From the NCBI GenBank assembly GCA_027366635.1, contig DAHXNE010000065.1, positions 1 through 33,522 on the forward strand: a stretch of DNA of 33,522 nucleotides, given 5' to 3'. Origin of the DNA: Gammaproteobacteria bacterium. GTDB taxonomy: Bacteria; Pseudomonadota; Gammaproteobacteria; Steroidobacterales; Steroidobacteraceae. The position numbers were made by a program, and so were the translations under genes. Of the stretch, positions 7,477-15,571 are shown piece after piece (within the stretch, counting starts at the first letter, position 1; each line of letters opens with the position of its first letter). The notes under the pieces were generated by a model, which saw nothing but the letters and a program-made list of their open reading frames with translations, was not told the DNA's origin and did not search any database.

Positions 7477-8433
7477 GTGCGTGCGCCGCCGCAGTGGGTT
7501 GTCGAGGCCTCTACGGCGCTGTACATCGGGCTCATTGCGCTCGTTGCCCAGGCGAGCGGCTACTTTTATATCCTGTTCCCGGAACTCGGCGCGCTCGGTC
7601 ACGACATCCTGAAGCGTCCTCGGGGGACTTGGGCTCGGGCCCCGCTGATGGTGGTTCTGACGCCGCTGGCGACTGCTGGGGTTGGAACGCTGATTACGCA
7701 TCATTTGCCATACGGCCTGACGTCAGTTCTGCTCGACGTTGGATTTTCCGTAGTGGCGATCACCGTGCTGCGATCACCGATCGCGCCGGCCATCTCCGCG
7801 GGCTTGCTACCTTTGACGCTGGGAATTCGCAGCTTCTGGTATCCGCCGTCGTTGCTGATTGGCACTGGCGTGCTGGCGTGCATCGCGGTGCTTCGGAACC
7901 GAATGGGGGTGCAGGCCGCCGCAACGATCGCGTCGGACCGGGATCGCGTGGACGACGAGGTCGAGGAGGCGCCGGCTACCTTGAGTTGGGTGCCGTTCTT
8001 CGTCCTGTTCCTCATCCTGGCAATCGTGGCCGGCGACCTCACTGGATGGCGTCTCGTCCTGTTTCCGCCGCTCGTCGTCATTGGCTTCGAGGCTTTCGCG
8101 CATTCGGCCGTTTGCCCCTGGGCCGCGCGGCCGATCGCGCTGGGGGTGGCCTGCGGCCTGACAGCCAGCGTCGGCGTGCTGTGCGTCAGCCTCCTCGGAA
8201 CCGGTCCGGTGGGTGCGATGTGCAGCATACTGGCGGCAATCGCCATCGTGCGCGCGCTCGATCTGCACGTACCGCCGGCATTGGCCGTAGGATTGTTGCC
8301 GTTCGTGATGGCGCATCCGAATTTCCAGTTTCCCGCCGCGGTGCTGCTCGGAATCACGATCGAGACGGCGGTATTCCTCGGCTGGCGGCGCTTTGCTCGC
8401 ACGGCGCATGCCCGAGCCCGCTCGCGCAAGTGA
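7477..8433 (+). CDS. Internally duplicated HPP-like membrane protein
   Basis: This 318-residue membrane protein is made of two similar halves (about residues 10-140 and 175-305) joined by a charged linker (ASDRDRVDDEVEEAP). Each half has the order: helix, FP-x-LG/V-IG motif (ILFPELGALGHD; VLFPPLVVIGFE), helices, then an SPIAPAISAGLLPL / HVPPALAVGLLPF helix start. This resembles the HPP family of small four-helix membrane proteins, usually single-unit, some of which are tied to nitrite transport in chloroplasts. The start chosen is the GTG at 7477, with AAGGAG eight bases upstream; an ATG at 7453 in frame has no Shine-Dalgarno sequence. The protein is convergent with the gene ending at 8470. 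The fold call is moderate, transport function is only inferred, and the ligand is unknown. Confidence 0.72.
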   Translation: MRAPPQWVVEASTALYIGLIALVAQASGYFYILFPELGALGHDILKRPRGTWARAPLMVVLTPLATAGVGTLITHHLPYGLTSVLLDVGFSVVAITVLRSPIAPAISAGLLPLTLGIRSFWYPPSLLIGTGVLACIAVLRNRMGVQAAATIASDRDRVDDEVEEAPATLSWVPFFVLFLILAIVAGDLTGWRLVLFPPLVVIGFEAFAHSAVCPWAARPIALGVACGLTASVGVLCVSLLGTGPVGAMCSILAAIAIVRALDLHVPPALAVGLLPFVMAHPNFQFPAAVLLGITIETAVFLGWRRFARTAHARARSRK

Positions 8434-8469
8434 CGGCGTGGCCGGTCGCGCAGCCTGGCGTCGGGCTCG

Positions 8470-9444
8470 CTAGTCGCGTGACACGCCGGCGAGGGCTCGT
8501 CGACCCTCGAGGAGTTGCCAAAGTCCCAGTCCCGGCGTTCCGATGAGGAATTCGCGCACCCGGCGAACCAACGACAGGGCGACCGCGGGCGCGGCGGGAA
8601 CGCCGACCAGCGCGCACACCAGAACGTAGCCGGCTTCCTGAACGCCGAGGGCGGCCGGGACCGCGAATCCGAACGTGCGCAGTCCGCAGAAAAGACTGTC
8701 GATGATGAACGCCTGAGTGCCCGAAACGGCAATTCCCATCAGGTGCAAGGCGACCCAGGTCTCCACCGCACCCGACACCCACGCGGCGGCGTGCGCGAGA
8801 AAAGCCGACACCGTCGGCCAATTCAGCACGAAGAGTCGATCGAGCGTCAGACGCAGGTCCTCTGGGGAACCGAGACGCAGGCTCGGTAGCCGTCGCGCGA
8901 GCGCGCTGGCGCCGCGCTCCAGCCGCGACAGGAGCGGCGCGCGCCACAGCAGCAGCGCGATCATCAGCACGAGCGCCGGCAGCAGCGCATAGGCGACGAT
9001 CGCGGGCGATGCGTTCCGCCAGCCCCTGAGCAGCAGGATTGCTCCGGCCAGCACGTAGGGTAACTTTGCGGCCTGCTCGATCATCAGATCCGCCAGCAAA
9101 GAGCCCGCGACGGACACGGCCTCCATGCCGCTCAGGGCGAGTACCCGAGCGCCGGCCACGACGCCCCCGAGTTGGGACAGGGGCAGCACTTCCGCGGTCG
9201 ATTCGCGGACGTAACGGGCCCACACGTAGCGCCACGGCGAGCCGTCGCTCACGACCGAGCCGATCCGCGACCAGCCGAAGCCCATCAAGGCGATGGCCGG
9301 CAGATGGATCAGCGCGAGCAGGGCAAGCCCAGAGAAGCCGATCCGTTCGGCCGCGTGTCCGACCGCAGCGAAGCCCGCGTAGGCGATTGCCGCAAGAAGT
9401 CCCGCGGCGCCGATGAGGGCGGCGAGGACCTGCCGTCGGCTCAT
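8470..9444 (-). CDS. Flippase-like membrane protein (LPG synthase TM / UPF0104 type)
   Basis: This 324-residue polytopic protein resembles the transmembrane region of lysylphosphatidylglycerol synthase (UPF0104). That family includes HpnL-type proteins linked to hopanoid synthesis and proteins thought to flip lipids. About eight helices are visible, with the characteristic middle blocks PLSQLGGVVAGARVL, SGAVETWVALHLMGI, DSLFCGLRTFGFAVPAALGVQEAGYV and SLVRRVREFLIGTPGLGLW. The soluble aminoacyl-transferase domain of MprF is absent. The ATG (9444) overlaps the stop of the sulfotransferase gene by four bases (ATGA), so the two proteins are translationally coupled and probably act on the same lipid or exported product. 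The family call is good and the substrate unknown. Confidence 0.8.
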   Translation of the reverse strand: MSRRQVLAALIGAAGLLAAIAYAGFAAVGHAAERIGFSGLALLALIHLPAIALMGFGWSRIGSVVSDGSPWRYVWARYVRESTAEVLPLSQLGGVVAGARVLALSGMEAVSVAGSLLADLMIEQAAKLPYVLAGAILLLRGWRNASPAIVAYALLPALVLMIALLLWRAPLLSRLERGASALARRLPSLRLGSPEDLRLTLDRLFVLNWPTVSAFLAHAAAWVSGAVETWVALHLMGIAVSGTQAFIIDSLFCGLRTFGFAVPAALGVQEAGYVLVCALVGVPAAPAVALSLVRRVREFLIGTPGLGLWQLLEGRRALAGVSRD

Positions 9445-10889
9445 GCGGTGCCCGAGGCCAACGCATTCGCCGAACCGGAACCGGTTCGTTCCGGCCGGAC
9501 TTCGAACGTCCGCATGTACCCGGCGAAGCGCTCGCGCAGTACGGTGGCCTCGAGTCCGAACGATTCGAGGCGATGCGCGTGCACGGCGTAGCCGCCTCTC
9601 GGGCGCGTGCGCAGCGACTGTGCCATGCGCGCTTCGGCCGCGGCACTGAGCCGCAGGCCACAGTGATCGTACAGGGCCGAGATCGTGTCCATGGGCGCGC
9701 TTACCAGATCGTGATAGTGCAGGTGCAGTATCTGCGCATCGCTCGAGCGGGCGGCCACCATCCGATCGGCGCCATCGGCCCAGCGCTCGCTGATCTCCGC
9801 GCCGATTTGCTGGCGATCGAGATGGCGCGTGAACGGCCGCCTGAGGATCTCGGTCAGCTTTGCGACGGAGGCGAGAACGCATAACGGGTCACGGTGCAGC
9901 ATGACGATGATGGCATCCGGATAGGTCCTGCGCAGCGCATCCAGAGCGAAGACGTGGTCGGGGCTCTTCAAGACCCAGTGCCTGGCGGATGCCCCCTGCG
10001 CATCGAGATGTTGCAGAAACCGCCGGTGAAAGCGGTAGGCGCCGTCGTGACCGTGTTGATCCAGCCAGTCGCGATACGCGGGGATGCGGTAGATGGTGTC
10101 GAAGCGCAGGCTTTGGAAGACCTGGGCGGTTATATCGGTGCATTCCTGCGGGGCGTCAGCCTCGAGCGGATGCATCCCCGTGAGTTCCGGCGAGAGCAGG
10201 CGAAAGAATGCGAATTGACGCGCAACCCGCGTCCGGCGGTTGTCGGCACCGGTCAGCGGACTGCGGGTGGGGTAAGGGTACAGAAGCTGCCAGCTGCGCG
10301 GGGCGGCGACGGCCGGATCGAGAGCCAGCATGGAGTGCAGGAACGTGGAGCCGCAGCGTGGCAGGCCGGTGATGAAGATCGGGCGCACTAGGTTGCGGCG
10401 CACGATCGACGCATCGAATTGTTCGGCGAGATCGAGATCCAGCTGGTTGTTGAGGCAGCGCAACGCATCGAAGCGGGTCGCCAGCTGGCCGAACATCGAC
10501 AGCTGCGCCTCGGCGCGCAGCGATCGCAGCAGCCGTTGCAGCGCCATGGCAAACGTCCAGTCGGAAAACTCCCGGCAGCCGCGTCGGCGCAGCGCGGTGT
10601 CAATGAGTTCGCCCGCATCGAGCGGCGCGATGCGATCGAGCATCCGCGCACGTTCCCGCCGTGCCGGCCGCCGCGCGGGCTGCGTGACCGGCCGCGTCGC
10701 GCCTGGCAGTTTCCCCCTGAGCGATGCGCGTGCGCGGTATAACGATAGCTTGCGCGGCGCGCGCGCCGGCGGGTCGCGGCGGCCGGGCTCGATGGAGCGC
10801 GACAGGCTGGCAATCCGGCGCAGCAGGGGCACGGAAACGGCAATCAACACGGCGAGCACGAGAACCGTGACCAGCGGACCATAGATCAT
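9441..10889 (-). CDS. Membrane-anchored sulfotransferase
   Basis: This 482-residue enzyme starts with a single hydrophobic anchor (MIYGPLVTVLVLAVLIAV) and a basic Arg/Pro-rich linker. A PAPS-dependent sulfotransferase domain of the Sulfotransfer_3 type fills the rest. The 5'-phosphosulfate-binding loop is clear at about residues 175-182 (GLPRCGST), and the 3'-phosphate-binding region is expected around LHRDPLCVLASVAKL. Downstream sections (HWVLKSPDHVFALDAL, HLHYHDLVSAPM) are typical of the family. It would move sulfate from PAPS onto a hydroxyl or amine, probably of a lipid or glycan at the membrane, given the anchor and its coupling to the flippase-like gene. AAGGA lies about ten bases before the ATG. 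The upstream radical SAM gene on the same strand is 376 bases away. Confidence 0.85.
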   Translation of the reverse strand: MIYGPLVTVLVLAVLIAVSVPLLRRIASLSRSIEPGRRDPPARAPRKLSLYRARASLRGKLPGATRPVTQPARRPARRERARMLDRIAPLDAGELIDTALRRRGCREFSDWTFAMALQRLLRSLRAEAQLSMFGQLATRFDALRCLNNQLDLDLAEQFDASIVRRNLVRPIFITGLPRCGSTFLHSMLALDPAVAAPRSWQLLYPYPTRSPLTGADNRRTRVARQFAFFRLLSPELTGMHPLEADAPQECTDITAQVFQSLRFDTIYRIPAYRDWLDQHGHDGAYRFHRRFLQHLDAQGASARHWVLKSPDHVFALDALRRTYPDAIIVMLHRDPLCVLASVAKLTEILRRPFTRHLDRQQIGAEISERWADGADRMVAARSSDAQILHLHYHDLVSAPMDTISALYDHCGLRLSAAAEARMAQSLRTRPRGGYAVHAHRLESFGLEATVLRERFAGYMRTFEVRPERTGSGSANALASGTA

Positions 10890-11265
10890 ACCGCACCATC
10901 CTTCGTCACTACCGAACGTGCCGGACCCGCACCGGGCCGGCATCTTTCGCTTCGGGCGACCGCTGCGGTTGCCACCGGAGCGGCCGCCCCAAGCACCACC
11001 GGCCGTGGTCGCATCGGCCCCGAGCGCAACGGTGGCCGCTCGAGCCGCGATCGTCAACCCTGGGCCCACGCGCCGCGAGCCTCGCTCAGCAAACGACACA
11101 AGGAGCCCCGGGGACAATTGGCAGTTGCCACGTGGTATACGTGGAATCTGCGCATGCCTGTCAGCAGGGAGCGCATGTGCTCGGCCAACCCCCAGTCCCG
11201 ATGTGTTCGTCTCGCGGCCGGACTTCGGACTTGGACCTCGGGAGCGGGGCCCGAAACAGTGGTTG
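10890..11265. other. Gene-free spacer between sulfotransferase and radical SAM genes
   Basis: These 376 bases are GC-rich. Frames on both strands give no protein-like sequence. A ribosome binding site for the sulfotransferase lies at the left edge. No strong terminator or promoter is seen, so whether the radical SAM gene and the two genes after it share a transcript is open. Confidence 0.4.
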
Positions 11266-12834
11266 CTAGAGCGCAGTGGACCGTCGCGCCGGCGCCGCTC
11301 GCGGCGAATAATACGACGCGTTCTGCCGGCCTGCGATGGCCTCGCGCGCGTAGCTGATCAAATGGTGGGCGACGAGACCCACGTGAATCACCTCCTCCAC
11401 GCGTCCCTGCCGCAGAAGCGGCCAGGCTGTGCGCCAAAATGTCGCGCGGTAGTCCGACGCGACGCCAACCTTGAACAATAGGTTGGCCGTGATCGTCAGG
11501 CCGCGGCGTATGTTCGACCACGAAGCCCGCGCCGAGTTCGCCGGTAACGGCTTGCGGTTCGGGTAGGTGTGCACGGTGTTCCAGGCGAAGCGCGCGTAGA
11601 GGGCCTCCGGACTGTATGTTTCCGCGATGAGATGCCGCCAAGCCGAGACCACCGCGTCATAGGGTCGGAGGAAGCAAACATTCGATTCCAGGCGCGGGTC
11701 CTCGGCGATGCGGTCCTGGGCGGCGAGGCGGCTATACAGTCGGGTGCGCGGCAGAGCCTGCAACAGGTTCAGCGTGAGCATTGGAATGTGGCTGCGGCGG
11801 ATGAACTCGGCGATGCGCGCCGGGGTCTGCGCAGTGTCGGTATCGAGGCCGAGTATGATCCCGGAAACCACTTCAAGGCCGTAGGCATTCAATGTCTCGA
11901 CCGCCGCAAGGATCGGCACCGCGACGTTGTGGCGCTTGCGCATGGCGGCAAGCGCCTCGAGCTCTGGAGTCTCGATTCCGCAGAAGACGGTCGTGAAGTA
12001 CGCCTCGCGCATCATCGCGAGGATGTCGGGATACTTGGCGATATTGAGGGTGGCCTCGCAGGCGAACTCGAAGGGATATCCGTTGCGTTGCTGCCAGCGA
12101 ATGAGCGCTGGCAGCAGCTCGCGCGCGGCTTTGCGGTTGCCGATGAAGTTGTCGTCGACGAAGTAGACGGCCCCGGACAGACCGGCGTGGAGTTGGGTGT
12201 CGAGCTCGCACAGCACCTGCTCTGGCGCCTTCAGGCGCGGCACGCGGCCGTAGAGGACCGGAATGTCGCAGAACTCGCACTGGTAGGGACAACCGCTCGA
12301 GAACTGCACGCTACCGATGAAGTATTTGCGCAACGGCGCCAGCGCATAGGCGGGAACGGGAAAGTCGCTGAGCGGCCGGCGCTCTGCCGTCGTCAGGCGT
12401 ATCTGGTGCCGCGGTCTGGCGGGGCATGCATCGAGCAGCCGGAACAGCTGATCGGTGGCATCGCCAAGTTCGCCGATGTGCACATAGTCGAAATCGGAAT
12501 ACTGCTCCGGACAGGCCGATACTGACGGTCCGCCGAGCACCGTTGTCGTGCCCATCCGGTGCGCACGGCGGCCGATGTCCTCGATGGCAGCGCGCTGCAC
12601 ATGCATGCCGCTGACGAAAACCGCTTCGGCCCAGGCGAAGTCGGTTTCCTGCGCCGGGGCGATATTCTCGTCGAGAAAGCGCACTTCCCAATCCGAGGGA
12701 ACCGCGGCGGCGATGACCAGCAGGCCCTGGGGAGGCATGAAGGCGCGGGTATTGCCGCGTAAGGAATAGGCGTGCTCGAACGTGCCGAACGAAGGCGAAT
12801 AGCGTGGAAAGATGCACAGGATCCGTCGTCTCAT
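11266..12834 (-). CDS. B12-binding-type radical SAM protein (DUF4070-like)
   Basis: This 522-residue enzyme has three parts: an N-terminal Rossmann-like region (about 1-165) of the cobalamin-binding type seen in many radical SAM proteins, a radical SAM core with CPYQCEFC (Cys182, Cys186, Cys189) for the [4Fe-4S] cluster, and a C-terminal helical region resembling DUF4070. Core landmarks include YFVDDNFIGNRKAARELL, FACEATLNIAKYPDIL, FCGIETPELEAL and VVSGIILGLDTDT. The classic B12-lower-ligand DxHxxG is not obvious, so corrin may be bound base-off or not at all. Related families perform methylations and C-C bond chemistry, for example on hopanoids. It is divergent from the other radical SAM gene (13302), with about 470 bases between the starts. 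The family call is sure and the substrate unknown. Confidence 0.88.
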   Translation of the reverse strand: MRRRILCIFPRYSPSFGTFEHAYSLRGNTRAFMPPQGLLVIAAAVPSDWEVRFLDENIAPAQETDFAWAEAVFVSGMHVQRAAIEDIGRRAHRMGTTTVLGGPSVSACPEQYSDFDYVHIGELGDATDQLFRLLDACPARPRHQIRLTTAERRPLSDFPVPAYALAPLRKYFIGSVQFSSGCPYQCEFCDIPVLYGRVPRLKAPEQVLCELDTQLHAGLSGAVYFVDDNFIGNRKAARELLPALIRWQQRNGYPFEFACEATLNIAKYPDILAMMREAYFTTVFCGIETPELEALAAMRKRHNVAVPILAAVETLNAYGLEVVSGIILGLDTDTAQTPARIAEFIRRSHIPMLTLNLLQALPRTRLYSRLAAQDRIAEDPRLESNVCFLRPYDAVVSAWRHLIAETYSPEALYARFAWNTVHTYPNRKPLPANSARASWSNIRRGLTITANLLFKVGVASDYRATFWRTAWPLLRQGRVEEVIHVGLVAHHLISYAREAIAGRQNASYYSPRAAPARRSTAL

Positions 12835-13301
12835 AGCCTTGCTCCCGCAGCCATCGGCGTGCCCGGTCCCGTGGGCCGGTCCGCGCGCCGGCAGTCGTCG
12901 ACTGCCCCAGCGCGCTCCGTGCCGTTTGCCCCGGCCGTGACCGTCGATGCCGCCGAGCGGTGACCGCGACGAGTGCCGGCGGACCAACATCCAGCGGTCA
13001 CCGCGGCTGGGATCGCGGGAAAGAGCGAGTCCTATGGAGTCTGGCAAACCGCTGAGCAGTGCCTATCGGGAGAATTACGTATTTCGCCCCGAGGTTTCGC
13101 CCGGAGGCGCACGCTGGCGCGGCCCGCGATCCGGCGGCATGACGCGGTATCGAGTGCCGGGACGCGCCCCGCCCGGGCCTGGCCGAGGGACGATCCGGTG
13201 TAGACTTCGCCGCTCGTGCAGCGCAGGCCGAGGGGCGCCGGCCCTCGGGTAATCGGGGTGCGGAGCGGACGTGCAGTGCATTCGCCGGCGGGAGTCAATC
13301 A
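12835..13301. other. Divergent intergenic region between two radical SAM genes
   Basis: These 467 GC-rich bases lie between the oppositely directed starts at 12834 and 13302. No frame looks protein-like. A stem CCGAGGG (13228-13234)/CCCTCGG (13242-13248) sits about 55 bases before the plus-strand operon and could be part of its leader. GGGAG just before the GTG at 13302 is the ribosome binding site. Clear -35/-10 pairs are not seen, and both gene clusters may be controlled from here. Confidence 0.4.
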
Positions 13302-14369
13302 GTGGAATCCATCTACTACGTGCTGTCCTGGGCGTGTCACCGCAAATGCCGGCACTGCTACGAGCCACGCTTCCGCCCGTACGTGCGCGCAGCGCTCGAC
13401 GGGGTCGTCAGCGAGGCAATCAGCAATTTCCCGCGCATCATCGATCACCTTCCGCCGCGGATGTGCTACCTCGATCGCGACCATCCGGCGCCCGATGGCA
13501 GCCTGCCGCAGCGGCGGGGCAGAATCATTCTCTCGGGGGGCGAGGTGCTGCTCGATCCCATCCGCACCCACGTGCTGTATCCGGCCATGGAGCGGATCCG
13601 GCGGCGCTATGCCGGGGACGGTGGCGTGGACCTCATCATTCAGACAACGGGCGATTTGCTGACTGAAGGGATCGTCGAGGATCTGCTCGCGCGCGGCGCC
13701 GCGACGATCTCGGTCTCGGGCGTGGATGCATTCCACTCCGGTCTGCAGGGGACTGCCCGGCAGAGCGCTTTCAAGGAGCGTCTGATCCGTCTTTTCGAGG
13801 CGCACGGCTTGCGTCCCGCGGACGCACCCGTGAGCGCGGCAGCCGGACCGCCGACGGCATCGGGGCCGTATTACAATTTCTTCGGGGCCACCCCGGATGC
13901 CTGGATCGGCCGGCTGTGGCCGAGAGGGCGGGCATGGGAGAACGGCCTCTCGACGGCGACACTGGCGGACAACTTCTGCAACCGCTGGTCGGGAGGGCTG
14001 AATTTTCTCCAGCACGGTTATAGCGGCTCGGAAGTATCCATTGATCCGAAGGGCGACGTGTTCCCCTGCTGCATCAAGACCCGCGTGCCGATCGGAAATC
14101 TCCTGGAAGACGATCTGATCTCGATACTGGACTCCTTGGCACACGAGCCGGCGTTCGAGGCGATCTCCGCGGGGCATCCCGAGCGCATGGGGCTCGCCTA
14201 TGGATGGAGCGAGGCGCGCTTCCGGGCCGAGTCCGGCACCGTGACGCCCAAGGGTGCGCCGTACGCGAATCTGTGTATCGGCTGTGATCGCTTCCACGAA
14301 GCGGTTCTGGGCGCGGTGATTGACGCCGCTCGGGTCCGGCGTGCCGCGCAACGAGGTGACCGCGCATGA
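13302..14369 (+). CDS. Radical SAM enzyme with C-terminal cysteine cluster
   Basis: This 355-residue enzyme has the radical SAM motif CHRKCRHC right at the N-terminus (Cys12, Cys16, Cys19), the SAM-binding SGGE block (about residue 79) and the later core pieces IIQTTGDLL and ISVSGVDAFHSG. A C-terminal set of cysteines, FCNRW (Cys226), FPCC (Cys256, Cys257) and CIGC (Cys325, Cys328), lies around IDPKGDVFPCC, which is typical of SPASM/twitch domains holding one or two further Fe-S clusters. Such enzymes often modify peptides or act in cofactor making. The start is GTG with GGGAG about eight bases upstream. It is the first gene of a six-gene run, and its stop overlaps the ynjB start by four bases. 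No precursor-peptide gene is evident beside it. The substrate is unknown. Confidence 0.88.
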   Translation: MESIYYVLSWACHRKCRHCYEPRFRPYVRAALDGVVSEAISNFPRIIDHLPPRMCYLDRDHPAPDGSLPQRRGRIILSGGEVLLDPIRTHVLYPAMERIRRRYAGDGGVDLIIQTTGDLLTEGIVEDLLARGAATISVSGVDAFHSGLQGTARQSAFKERLIRLFEAHGLRPADAPVSAAAGPPTASGPYYNFFGATPDAWIGRLWPRGRAWENGLSTATLADNFCNRWSGGLNFLQHGYSGSEVSIDPKGDVFPCCIKTRVPIGNLLEDDLISILDSLAHEPAFEAISAGHPERMGLAYGWSEARFRAESGTVTPKGAPYANLCIGCDRFHEAVLGAVIDAARVRRAAQRGDRA

Positions 14370-15571
14370 TACGGGCGAAGGCGCTGCAGGCCGCCGCGGC
14401 GATAGCTGTTCTCGCGTGCCTCTGGGTCCCACCCGCGATGGCGGGGCGGTGGCGGAACATTCTGGCTCAAGCGCGGGGCCAGACTGTGTATTTCGACGCT
14501 TGGGCCGGCGATGAGCGAATGGACGCTTATATCGCGTGGGTGGCGCGACAGGTCTTTGCCTGCTGCGATATCACATTACGGCAGGTGCCGCTCGAGGCTA
14601 CCTCGCAAGCGGTCAGTCAGGTGATCGCGCAGAAGGCGGCCGGTGACAATACCGACGGAACCGTCGATCTCATCTGGATCAATGGCCCGAACTTTTATGC
14701 CCTTAAGCGCCGGGGACTGCTGTATGGGCCGTTCACGCAGCGGCTGCCGAACACTGCGCTGGTGAACACCCATGACAAGGCGAATCTCTATGATTTCACC
14801 GTTCCGGTCGCCGGCTACGAGTCTCCCTGGCGCACGGCCCAGCTGGTCTTCGTGTACAACTCCGCCTATGTCAAACACGTCCCGCTCGGCATCAGCGCCT
14901 TTCCGGCCTGGGCGAAGCGCCATCCGGGACGATTCACCTTCCCCCAGGTACAGAATTTCCTCGGGGTCGCGTTCCTGGAGCAGGCTCTGTATGCACTGAC
15001 ACCCGATCCGTCCGTGCTGCTGCGGCCGGTACGCACTGCCGATTTCGCCACAGTGACCGCGCCGCTGTGGGCATGGTACGACCGACTGCGCCCGTATCTG
15101 TGGCGGCATGGTCGCGAGTTCCCCGCCAGCGGACCGGCCGAGCGCGAGCTGCTGCAGGACGGGGAGATCGACCTGATGCCGTCGTTCAATCCCGCCGGGG
15201 CGGCGGCCGACGTCGAGGCGGGTCTTCTGCCGCGGTCGGTGCGCACCGTCGGGCTCACGCACGGGACGATCGGAAACACCAGCTTCGTCGCGATTCCATA
15301 CAACTCGCCGCACAAGGCCGGTGCGATGGTCGTCGCGAACTTCCTGCTCTCCCCGGCGGCGCAGGCCCGCGCCGGGAACGTCCGCTACCTGGGCGGACCG
15401 ACCGTTCTGGATGTTGCGAAACTGACTGCGGCCGAGCGCGCGCTGTTTACAGCCCAGTCCGACAGTCCGTGGGGGGCGCGGCGCGCCGCGCTGCGGCGCG
15501 TGCTTGCGGAGCCAAATCCAACCTGGGCCCGGCGTCTGGCTGAGGCCTGGGAGCGGCGCTACACGCCGTGA
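14366..15571 (+). CDS. ynjB: ABC transporter substrate-binding protein, YnjB family
   Basis: This 401-residue exported protein is the periplasmic binding component of a YnjBCD transporter. A signal peptide ends near residue 26 (PPAMAG). The mature part matches the E. coli YnjB pattern closely: GQTVYFDAWAGDERMDAY, DLIWINGPNFYALK, GYESPWRTAQL, FLEQALYALTPDP, TAPLWAWYDRLRPYLWR, then GTIGNTSFVAIP and VANFLLSP. These are the hallmarks of the family of extracellular solute-binding proteins usually listed as COG4134. Ligand identity is not established for this family. The ATG overlaps the radical SAM stop (ATGA), and its own stop overlaps the GTG of the permease gene, so it is translationally coupled on both sides. 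Confidence 0.93.
   Translation: MIRAKALQAAAAIAVLACLWVPPAMAGRWRNILAQARGQTVYFDAWAGDERMDAYIAWVARQVFACCDITLRQVPLEATSQAVSQVIAQKAAGDNTDGTVDLIWINGPNFYALKRRGLLYGPFTQRLPNTALVNTHDKANLYDFTVPVAGYESPWRTAQLVFVYNSAYVKHVPLGISAFPAWAKRHPGRFTFPQVQNFLGVAFLEQALYALTPDPSVLLRPVRTADFATVTAPLWAWYDRLRPYLWRHGREFPASGPAERELLQDGEIDLMPSFNPAGAAADVEAGLLPRSVRTVGLTHGTIGNTSFVAIPYNSPHKAGAMVVANFLLSPAAQARAGNVRYLGGPTVLDVAKLTAAERALFTAQSDSPWGARRAALRRVLAEPNPTWARRLAEAWERRYTP

Noticed and set aside
13302..14369. RiPP (modified peptide) system
   Set aside because: The radical SAM enzyme has SPASM-like cysteines, but no short precursor gene or RRE-type partner is found within the operon or its leader.
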